Below are positions 1 through 9,497 of a DNA stretch of 19,639 bases, piece after piece. Under the pieces are notes generated by a model that saw only the letters and a list, made by a program, of their open reading frames with translations, had not been told where the DNA came from and did not search any database. Source of the DNA: Mariprofundaceae bacterium (GTDB taxonomy: Bacteria; Pseudomonadota; Zetaproteobacteria; Mariprofundales; Mariprofundaceae); the NCBI GenBank assembly GCA_027035825.1, contig JALVTX010000257.1, forward strand, positions 1 through 19,639. Reading direction: 5' to 3'. How positions within the stretch are numbered: the first letter of the stretch is position 1; each line of letters opens with the position of its first letter. Both the position numbers and the translations under genes were made by a program.

Positions 1-2521
<2,521 letters not shown>

Positions 2522-2539
2522 GAGGGCGGCTACTCCTTG

Positions 2540-2565
2540 GGAAGCCGGAATCATGCCGGCCTTCC
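2540..2565 (-). promoter_or_regulatory. Stem-loop in the carB leader
   Basis: GGAAGCCGG (2540-2548) and CCGGCCTTCC (2556-2565) can pair with one bulged base around a seven-base loop. In the carB transcript this hairpin lies immediately upstream of and abuts the AAGGAG ribosome binding site, so it could affect translation. No leader peptide or U-tract is obvious. The structure is seen; any regulatory role is inference. Confidence 0.3.
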
Positions 2566-2611
2566 GGATACAGAAAACGGGCAAGCAAGGCACTCACCCG
2601 TCGTTCCGGGA

Positions 2612-2639
2612 ATACTAGCCCGCCGGCCGCCCCGCGCAA
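2612..2639 (-). promoter_or_regulatory. Candidate sigma70-like promoter for carB
   Basis: On the minus strand, TTGCGC (2639-2634) and TAGTAT (2617-2612) are separated by 16 bases and would start a transcript roughly 85 bases before the carB ATG. The -35 element matches only partly and the spacer is G+C rich, so the call is weak. If carA is elsewhere, carB would need a promoter here. Confidence 0.3.
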
Positions 2640-2694
2640 AGCGGCAAGCTTGCCTGTGCCCGAACGACAAGCGAACGCCACTCAGATCATCACC

Positions 2695-2723
2695 TTGCGA
2701 ACGACCGGGCTCGCTTCCATAAT
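2695..2723 (+). promoter_or_regulatory. Candidate sigma70-like promoter reading into the cassette genes
   Basis: TTGCGA (2695-2700) and CATAAT (2718-2723) are separated by 17 bases, a good sigma70 arrangement on the plus strand. A strong AAGGAGG sequence (2740-2746) follows just downstream. The elements lie in host-like G+C-rich DNA divergent from carB, so they may be the promoter of a native gene that now drives the inserted genes. Confidence 0.4.
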
Positions 2724-2754
2724 GACCCGCATGTCAGGGAAGGAGGCCGGCCCC

Positions 2755-2853
2755 ATGCCTGGAAAGCATTCCGGTGCGCTTTTGTCTCCGAATACGCAAT
2801 ATCGAGCGAAAAGGCATCCTACATATATGAGACGAATATGCGGAATGAAATGA
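2755..2853 (+). CDS. Possible 32-codon small ORF or truncated 5' end of a displaced gene
   Basis: The ATG at 2755 follows a strong Shine-Dalgarno AAGGAGG with eight bases between them, and a candidate promoter lies about 32 bases upstream. The frame (starting MPGKHSGALLSPNTQ) runs 32 codons to TGA 2851-2853. Base composition shifts from G+C rich to A+T rich inside it. The product resembles nothing I recognise. It could be a leader peptide, the first codons of a native gene cut by the insertion, or chance. The translation signals are the only real support. Confidence 0.25.
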   Translation: MPGKHSGALLSPNTQYRAKRHPTYMRRICGMK

Positions 2854-2878
2854 CCTCATCATCGGATTGCTAGAACTC

Positions 2879-3898
2879 ATGGCAAACGATATTGGCAATC
2901 CGACCGGCGGTCACTGCATCTTGTGTAGGAATCCTTCCCGCGAACTCACTGAGGAACATATATTTCCTGACGCCGCAGGTGGAAGCATCAAGAAATTCAT
3001 CCTGTGTAAGCGCTGTAACAGCAGGCTCGGGACGAAAATAGATGCGCCGTATGTGAACCAACCAATCGTGCAACTTGCGAGGGCTGCGCTTGGAATTAAA
3101 GGGCGGGCAAAGCGCGTGCCTTCACCATTCTCTACTGTTCACGAAATCGATGCGCCAATCGGCAAGCTTCAGATCAAGCTGGATTCGCAGTTTAGGCCAG
3201 TAGTCCAGCCTAGAGCTCCCGAGGTTTCAGTCACTGAAGATGGCAAGGTGGTCGTGTCTTTGTCGCGGGATTTGTCGCAGAAAAATTCGGTTCCGAAGAC
3301 CGTCCGGACTACGTTGCAGCGATTCTTCCGAAGCACGCTTGGGAAGTCTTTGAATTGGACAGAACAGGAGCAAAAACAAGCAATCAGGGAGGCTGTAGAG
3401 GCCGCAACCAACGCTGACGCAGAAAGCCTGCCTGTGGCGGAAATGCTGCATGAGCAGTGGACTATTGAGCTCGACAAGATATTCGCTGAACAAGCGAAGG
3501 TGATTTATGAAGTCTGTTCGCTTGAGTTCGGTGACAAGTTTCTTAACTCAGCACAAGCTGGTGAATTTAGGGCTTACCTGACATCCATCCTTAATGATGA
3601 CGCCGCCACGCCTTCTTTGGAAGATGTGTCACGTAGGCTATCAATGGCAAACGTGATACCTCCCAGCCTAGACCCGGTAATCAAATTGTTTACGGATGGC
3701 GAGCGCCATAAATACCATATCGTCATTGTTACCGCTTCAGGGGTTGTTTGTTCCATGCTCGGAATGGGGGCAACCTTAGCCCTTGATTCATCTGTTGCCG
3801 ACATCAACACATACATTGGTCGCATCTACCGTTGTAACGTGGAGACCGGCTCGTCTGAGATTTTGGGCATTGAGGAGCACGGTGGAAATGAGGTCTAA
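2879..3898 (+). CDS. HNH endonuclease-like protein (HNH_5-type zinc-binding N-terminus)
   Basis: A 339-residue protein if started at ATG 2879; a TTG at 2867 would add four residues, and neither has a clear Shine-Dalgarno. The N-terminus carries C13-x2-C16, then T24-E-E-H27-I-F-P, then C43-K-R-C46-N47, and G51 and D55. This matches the stand-alone HNH_5-type fold, in which two CxxC pairs bind structural zinc and EH plus N form the beta-beta-alpha-metal nuclease site. The remaining 280 residues are mixed alpha/beta with no domain I recognise, and possibly form a target-recognition or effector region. The stop TAA (3896-3898) lies inside the attC R'' box, so this is a cassette cargo gene. Metal-dependent DNA cleavage is inferred from the motif. 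Substrate and role are unknown, with phage or plasmid defence a guess. G+C is near 50%, lower than the host. Confidence 0.75.
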   Translation: MANDIGNPTGGHCILCRNPSRELTEEHIFPDAAGGSIKKFILCKRCNSRLGTKIDAPYVNQPIVQLARAALGIKGRAKRVPSPFSTVHEIDAPIGKLQIKLDSQFRPVVQPRAPEVSVTEDGKVVVSLSRDLSQKNSVPKTVRTTLQRFFRSTLGKSLNWTEQEQKQAIREAVEAATNADAESLPVAEMLHEQWTIELDKIFAEQAKVIYEVCSLEFGDKFLNSAQAGEFRAYLTSILNDDAATPSLEDVSRRLSMANVIPPSLDPVIKLFTDGERHKYHIVIVTASGVVCSMLGMGATLALDSSVADINTYIGRIYRCNVETGSSEILGIEEHGGNEV

Positions 3899-3991
3899 CA
3901 AATTGTTGCACCGGACATTTGACCCACTGCTCATTTTTGCTGCCGTAAAAACAGACATTACCTTAAATGCCGGTGAACTCAGGCGTTAGGA
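3893..3991 (+). other. Integron attC (59-base element) recombination site
   Basis: R'' box GTCTAAC (3893-3899) and R' box GTTAGGA (3985-3991) flank imperfect inverted L boxes: L'' GTTGCACCGG (3905-3914) and L' CCGGTGAAC (3970-3978). L' pairs with L'' except for one extra G at 3908, the kind of extrahelical base attC sites carry. Unpaired spacers of five (3900-3904) and six (3979-3984) bases lie between the R and L boxes. The stem continues as CATTT (3916-3920) with AAATG (3965-3969), leaving A3915 bulged. The variable terminal segment (3921-3964) holds a small TTTTT/AAAAA hairpin. The upstream gene's stop codon sits in R'' and the downstream gene's AGGAGG overlaps R', as in known cassette arrays. 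The exchange point would be between G3985 and T3986. Confidence 0.88.
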
Positions 3992-3997
3992 GGACAA

Positions 3998-4990
3998 ATG
4001 AGTTCAAAGATTAACAATCCCATTCTCTATATTAATGGGCCTGGCTATTCTTTTCATAATTTTGAGCCTCTTATTGCACAAATAGAGGAACACTTTGAAT
4101 CAATTCTTAAAGAAATCAATTTTTCATCACCTTCGGGCGAAAAAGTTTCTATATCCTTAGAATTGGATGTTTTTAACCCAGAAAAGGTTGCAGCCGTCGC
4201 TAGACGCTCTAATACTCCTTTCAGCTACGAAGTTCATATGTCAGCAGGCTTATCTTATCAGGTTTGGTTGGCTTCCAGAGCATTAGAATCGGAAGTTAAT
4301 TATATTTCATGGAAAAATGAAATAGCAATTACTGATATAGACCATACAGGTAAAGATATTGGACTGATTCTGGCCGACTTTGCTTATTTTTTAGGAAGTT
4401 ACTATATCATCTTACATGAGATATCTCATATTGTTCTTGGGCACTGTGATTATGCTCAAGATCATATGCAAGTTGGAGAACTTAATGAGTTTTCTGATGA
4501 GACGTGTAAATTAACTTCAGATCAAATTCGAATAAGAAAGGCATTTGAAGCTGAAGCTGATCGACAAGCTGGAGAGTTTTTGTGCGCGTTCTTTGATTTG
4601 GCTCTTGGAGAGTCTGGTTTAGGAGAACATATAAAATTCCCTTCAAGAGAGCGCGCTTATGAATTTTATGTTTATTCAATTTCCTTAATCTTTGTGCTTC
4701 TTCAACAGTTAACACAAAGAAAAGAAACAATTCATCCAAAACCCGATGAACGCCAATACATTGTTTTATCATCTATCACAAAATATTTTGAGATCCATCA
4801 CCCAAAACAACATGACAAAATTATGGAAAAAGTTACATTAAGCTCTCTTGAAGCAGGAAAAAAGTTAGGTTTAATAGGTGCAGATGATATTACAAATAAA
4901 GTGAAAACTGCTATAGAACTTTCATTTGTCGATGACGTTGTAAAAGAAACAAATATCAGGAAATATCAGCTACGCCTAACAAAAAAATAG
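3998..4990 (+). CDS. HExxH zinc metallopeptidase-like protein, cassette-borne
   Basis: A 330-residue protein, ATG 3998, with an AGGAGG ribosome binding site (3988-3993) overlapping the attC R' box. Residues 140-149 read HEISHIVLGH, an HExxH zinc-binding and catalytic motif with a further His at 149. Residues 184-188 read EAEAD, matching the downstream glutamate-plus-aspartate helix that completes the site in gluzincin-type peptidases such as the M48, M78 (ImmA/IrrE) and Lit-like groups. Which group it belongs to cannot be settled by eye. There is no signal peptide. One hydrophobic stretch (about 212-222) lies in the C-terminal half, so a soluble or loosely membrane-associated protein is likely. 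The gene is very A+T rich compared with its neighbours, showing recent acquisition. A phage-exclusion or regulator-cleaving role by analogy with Lit or ImmA is speculation. Confidence 0.75.
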   Translation: MSSKINNPILYINGPGYSFHNFEPLIAQIEEHFESILKEINFSSPSGEKVSISLELDVFNPEKVAAVARRSNTPFSYEVHMSAGLSYQVWLASRALESEVNYISWKNEIAITDIDHTGKDIGLILADFAYFLGSYYIILHEISHIVLGHCDYAQDHMQVGELNEFSDETCKLTSDQIRIRKAFEAEADRQAGEFLCAFFDLALGESGLGEHIKFPSRERAYEFYVYSISLIFVLLQQLTQRKETIHPKPDERQYIVLSSITKYFEIHHPKQHDKIMEKVTLSSLEAGKKLGLIGADDITNKVKTAIELSFVDDVVKETNIRKYQLRLTKK

Positions 4991-5054
4991 ATCGGATCTT
5001 ACGCTCTGCTCTAGCCCCTCATTTAGGTCGTTAATCACAACCACGATGCTGGTC
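4991..5054. other. Right-hand junction between insert and ald
   Basis: This 64-base gap separates the convergent ends of the metallopeptidase and ald genes, and composition changes from A+T rich to G+C rich across it. GCCTAAC (4974-4980, inside the end of the coding region) and GTTAATC (5030-5036) resemble R'' and R' boxes, but the sequence between them does not form L-box pairing. It may be a decayed or truncated attC or chance. No U-tract terminator was seen. Confidence 0.3.
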
Positions 5055-6173
5055 TTATCCCACCGGCTCGCAGGGCATCTTCAGCGCCCTTGCCACGCCC
5101 CGGTGCGTCACCCGGCCATCCCAGGTGTTCACGCCGCGCATGAGCGCCGGCTCGGCGCGAACGGCCGCTTCCAGCCCCTGCGTGGCCAGCTTCATCACCC
5201 AGGGGAAGGTCGCGTGCGTCAGCGCCTGCGTGGCGCTCACGGGCACGGCCGCCGGCAGATTCGGCAGGCAGCAGTGCAGCACGCCCGCGTCCACGTACAC
5301 CGGCTCCTCATAGCTGGTGGGTCGGCTGGTCTGCGAGATGCCGCCCTGGTCGATGGCCACGTCCACAAACACGCCGCCGCTCATCCGCTCCAGCCACGAG
5401 GGCGTCAAGAGCACCGGCGCGTGCTCGCCCGGAATCAGCGCCGCGCCGATGAGCGCATCGCACCCTTCCAGCGCCTCGAACAATAGCTGCGGCGCATAAA
5501 AACGCGCCTCGAACGCCTCGCCGGCATCCGCGAACCGCTCCCGCAGCGCCGCCACCACGCCGGCGTTGGTGTCGAGCACGCGCACGCGCGCGCCCAGACC
5601 CAGGGCCACGCGGGCGGCGTTCTGGCCCACGTTGCCGCCGCCGATCACCACCACGCTCGCCGGCGGCACGCCATCCACCCCGCCGGGCAGGATGCCCTTG
5701 CCGGGAAAGGCCGTGCCGTTTTCCCGTTGCAGGTAGTGGGCCGCCATCTGCATGGCCACGCGGCCGGCGATGCGGCTCATCGGCGCCAGCAGCGGCAGGC
5801 GGCCGTCGTCGGTCTGCACCGTCTCGTAACCGATGGCGCGCACCTTGCGCTCCACCAGCATGCGCGCGAGCTCCGGCGCCGCCGCCAGGTGCAGGTAGGT
5901 GAACAGCCCCAGGCCCGGGCGCAGGAAGTCGTATTCCTCCGGCAAGGGCTCCTTGACCTTGAGCACCAAATCGGCCGCCCAGGCCTCCCCGGCCCCGTCC
6001 ACGATGCGCGCGCCGGCCTCGGCCCAGGCCTCGTCGAAGAAGCCCGCGCCCAGGCCCGCGCCCTTCTGCACGCGCACCTCGCACCCGGCCTCCACGAGCT
6101 GGCGGGCGCCCTCGGGCGAAAGGGCCACGCGCTGCTCGCGGTTCTTGATTTCCTTCGGAACGCCGACGATCAT
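5055..6173 (-). CDS. ald: Alanine dehydrogenase
   Basis: Catalyses the reversible NAD-dependent oxidative deamination of L-alanine to pyruvate and ammonia, in the cytoplasm. The 372 residues match the family length. The N-terminus MIVGVPKEIKNREQRVAL holds the substrate-binding Arg15; Lys74 (in KVKEP) and His95 (in YLHLA) are the expected pyruvate and catalytic residues. A Rossmann dinucleotide site is seen at VVVIGGGNVGQNAA, and FVDVAIDQGG carries the catalytic Asp near residue 270. ATG 6173 is preceded by AAGGAG at about ten bases. The gene is divergent from the nitronate monooxygenase-like gene across a 129-base spacer, and its 3' end faces the foreign insert. NAD(P) transhydrogenase alpha subunit is a related family but is split differently and lacks this full-length match. 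Confidence 0.95.
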   Translation of the reverse strand: MIVGVPKEIKNREQRVALSPEGARQLVEAGCEVRVQKGAGLGAGFFDEAWAEAGARIVDGAGEAWAADLVLKVKEPLPEEYDFLRPGLGLFTYLHLAAAPELARMLVERKVRAIGYETVQTDDGRLPLLAPMSRIAGRVAMQMAAHYLQRENGTAFPGKGILPGGVDGVPPASVVVIGGGNVGQNAARVALGLGARVRVLDTNAGVVAALRERFADAGEAFEARFYAPQLLFEALEGCDALIGAALIPGEHAPVLLTPSWLERMSGGVFVDVAIDQGGISQTSRPTSYEEPVYVDAGVLHCCLPNLPAAVPVSATQALTHATFPWVMKLATQGLEAAVRAEPALMRGVNTWDGRVTHRGVARALKMPCEPVG

Positions 6174-6260
6174 GGATGTGTTTCTCCTTGGGGTTTGCTA
6201 AGCTTCGCAACCGGCTGGAGAGGCTAAGGCATCTCCCGGCGAACCGCGAGAAACAATCCG

Positions 6261-6281
6261 CGAGAGATTCCCGAGAGATTC
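6261..6281. repeat. Tandem 10-bp direct repeat in the ald / oxidoreductase intergenic region
   Basis: CGAGAGATTC occurs at 6261-6270 and again at 6272-6281, an 11-base period of about one helical turn. A related CGAGAAACAATC stands just upstream (6247-6258). The position between divergent genes and the helical phasing suit a regulator binding site, but no known operator is recognised. It overlaps the likely 5' leader of the downstream gene. Confidence 0.3.
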
Positions 6282-6302
6282 ATCACGGCACAAGGAACGC
6301 GA

Positions 6303-7702
<1,400 letters not shown>

Positions 7703-7703
<1 letters not shown>

Positions 7704-7731
7704 GGCCGGCTCGCGGCCGCCTGCCCGGCCC
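7703..7731 (+). terminator. G+C-rich hairpin at the end of the nitronate monooxygenase-like gene
   Basis: GGGCCGG (7703-7709) pairs perfectly with CCGGCCC (7725-7731) around a 15-base loop, starting at the last base of the stop codon. Only TT follows, so it lacks the U-tract of a classical intrinsic terminator. It may pause polymerase or protect the 3' end. Confidence 0.35.
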
Positions 7732-7772
7732 TTGCGGACGCGCTCCGGCGCGGGTTATTCCGACGATTCCCT

Positions 7773-7801
7773 TTGACATCGTGGGCACTTGCGTCTATCA
7801 A
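7773..7801 (+). promoter_or_regulatory. Sigma70-type promoter for the PilZ-like gene
   Basis: A perfect -35 TTGACA (7773-7778) and a -10-like TATCAA (7796-7801) are 17 bases apart. The expected transcript start is near 7808, about 28 bases before the ATG at 7836. An AAAGGG-type ribosome binding site (near 7820-7825) lies between. This is the best promoter match in the window. Confidence 0.65.
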
Positions 7802-7835
7802 CACGTCATGAGGCGTTGCAAAGGGCGGGATTCCG

Positions 7836-9470
7836 ATGTCTGAGGAAAAGCGAGTCGACCAGGAGTCCGCGGAACGGTTGATGGAAACCGTATCCTTCGA
7901 GCTGGATACGGATCTGCGCCTGCACCCGCAGAAACTGGACCTCGGCAAGGCCGAACTGCTCACCGACGCCATCACGCTGCCCTTCGTGGACATCGAGAAG
8001 CGGCTGGCGCAGTACATCGTCGGCGCCACGCCGGAAGAAACCGAATCGCTGCGCCGCAGCATGAAGACCTACCTGGGCCGCCTGAACTCCAACCCGCTGA
8101 TTCCGCTGCACTTCCGCCTGAAGGTGCTGAACCGCTTCGAGCGCGAACTGGAGCTGTTCGACGCCGAAATGACGGCCGCCGTGCTCAACGCCCACAAGAT
8201 TGCCGTGGACATGGTGCGCAACGCGGCCCGAACCCAGCCCACCTACTACCGCATCGTGGCGGACATGGCCGCCAACGCCATCGAGCTGGCCGTGAAGCTG
8301 CTGCGCTACGATTTGGAGGCGCACCGCGCGCCGGCGGTCATCGCCACCCGCCAGGTCTTCGACCTGTCGCGACTGGGCCTGGCCGTGCTGCCGGTGCTGG
8401 GCGAGGAGGCCGCCACCGAGCGGGACAGGCTGCAAAGGGCGGTGTCCAGCCATGAGCTGCTGCGACGGCTGGACTTCTTCGGGAAATCGAAGCACGAGCA
8501 GCAGGTCATCTGGCAGGAGTTGTGCAACCACGTCGGCGTGCTCCAGCCCCGCTTCTTCCACAAGGGCGACGAACCGACGGGCATGACCGGCGCGACCTTC
8601 CTCGTCACCAACTTTATGCGCCCGCATGCGGCGCCGGACGTGGCGCCGAGGCTGCCGGCGCAAATGGAGGCGGACAGCATCGTCATCCCGCTGGACGAGT
8701 TCGTGGATCGGCTGGTGACGGCGGTGAACCGGGTGGAAACGGTGCTGAACGACCCCAAGCTGCAACAGCAGGACTTGCACACCGAGGAATCGCTGCATGC
8801 CACCATCACCGGCGGCAACGCCATCCTCGATGCCATGCATGCCAAGAAGCGCGCCCACGAGCGGATGGACTACGCCGGCGTGCGCGTGATCTTGGAACCG
8901 AGGCTGGACAAGGCCTTCGTCGAATCCCACACGGCCCTGGTCATGAGCGATTACGAATACGCCCCATCGGAGCGCACCAATGCCGCCGCCTGGTCGGTGG
9001 TGGACATCAGCAAGGGCGGCGCGCAGATCGAGCGCGTGTCGTTCGACCCGCCCGAGCAGAACGTGCGCGCCATGGTCGGCATCAACTGGATTCCGCACAA
9101 GAACGAGCCGATGCTGGCCTTCGTGCGATGGTACAAGGAGCCCAAGCCGGGCGAACAGCGCATGGGGCTGGAGTTCCTGCGCGAGAAATACCGCCTGATG
9201 AAGGGCTCGCTGATGGCCACCACCGACGAGGACACGATGCGGGGGCGCGCCTGGCCCGTGCTGGTCAAGCCCGGCAAGCCGGAGATCACGGTCATCTTCC
9301 CGGATATCGCGGTCATGCGCGGCACGGTGTTCATCCTCTCCGACGAAGACCGGCGCGCCCATTTCAAGGTGACGCGGGTGCTGGAAACCGGCGCCAACTA
9401 CGCCAAGGTCGCCGCCGAGCGGGCGAAGGAGTTGAAGGCCTCGCAAGAACTGGATTTCAGCAGCGACTGA
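7836..9470 (+). CDS. Large protein with a C-terminal PilZ-like (c-di-GMP-binding) region
   Basis: A 544-residue protein I cannot name. Residues 1-330 look all-helical, with charged amphipathic segments and no signal peptide or membrane span, and match no domain I know. The C-terminal third resembles PilZ. RAHER (339-343) fits the RxxxR c-di-GMP ligand, DISKGG (390-395) fits the D/NxSxxG motif, and a closing strand near 444 (RMGLEFL) matches the usual hydrophobic-G-hydrophobic-EF end. The gap between the two motifs is longer than in canonical PilZ domains, so binding is not certain. It would be a cytoplasmic c-di-GMP effector, perhaps acting on motility or polysaccharide output through its helical half. 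It has its own promoter and is convergent with rep (22-base gap), so it is not part of that operon. Confidence 0.7.
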   Translation: MSEEKRVDQESAERLMETVSFELDTDLRLHPQKLDLGKAELLTDAITLPFVDIEKRLAQYIVGATPEETESLRRSMKTYLGRLNSNPLIPLHFRLKVLNRFERELELFDAEMTAAVLNAHKIAVDMVRNAARTQPTYYRIVADMAANAIELAVKLLRYDLEAHRAPAVIATRQVFDLSRLGLAVLPVLGEEAATERDRLQRAVSSHELLRRLDFFGKSKHEQQVIWQELCNHVGVLQPRFFHKGDEPTGMTGATFLVTNFMRPHAAPDVAPRLPAQMEADSIVIPLDEFVDRLVTAVNRVETVLNDPKLQQQDLHTEESLHATITGGNAILDAMHAKKRAHERMDYAGVRVILEPRLDKAFVESHTALVMSDYEYAPSERTNAAAWSVVDISKGGAQIERVSFDPPEQNVRAMVGINWIPHKNEPMLAFVRWYKEPKPGEQRMGLEFLREKYRLMKGSLMATTDEDTMRGRAWPVLVKPGKPEITVIFPDIAVMRGTVFILSDEDRRAHFKVTRVLETGANYAKVAAERAKELKASQELDFSSD

Positions 9471-9481
9471 ACCCGGCGTTT

Positions 9482-9497
9482 CCTGAGCCGGCTCAGG
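9482..9497. terminator. Perfect inverted repeat between convergent genes
   Basis: CCTGAGCCGGCTCAGG is a 16-base perfect palindrome overlapping the stop codon of rep and 12 bases past the stop of the PilZ-like gene. It can form a six-pair stem with a CCGG loop in transcripts from either strand. No T-run follows on either side, so intrinsic termination is only possible, not shown. Confidence 0.35.

Larger units (their letters stand above)
2522..2878. other. Intergenic region between carB and the cassette genes
   Basis: This stretch of 357 bases separates divergent genes. From left to right it contains the carB ribosome binding site and leader hairpin, a weak minus-strand promoter, a plus-strand promoter with strong Shine-Dalgarno, and a 32-codon ORF. 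Composition drops from G+C rich to mixed around 2770-2860, which is the likely left junction of the inserted DNA. No attI, integrase fragment or tRNA gene was recognised here. Confidence 0.6.
2860..5040 (+). mobile_element. Integrase-less pair of integron-type gene cassettes (approximate limits)
   Basis: Two plus-strand genes separated by an attC site lie between carB and ald, both of which are on the minus strand. Both differ sharply in composition from the G+C-rich flanks and from each other: sample lines gave about 53% G+C in the first gene and about 30% in the second. This is what independently acquired cassettes look like. No integrase gene or recognisable attI is in the window. The left limit (no clean G/TTRRRY core upstream of the first gene) and the right limit (no good second attC) are both uncertain. 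The arrangement fits a cluster of attC sites lacking an integrase, or cassettes inserted at a secondary site. Confidence 0.7.

Noticed and set aside
4974..5036. Possible second attC after the metallopeptidase gene (GCCTAAC and GTTAATC as R boxes).
   Set aside because: The interior has no L-box complementarity and GTTAATC breaks the GTTRRRY consensus, so it is at best a decayed site. It is recorded only as the junction feature.
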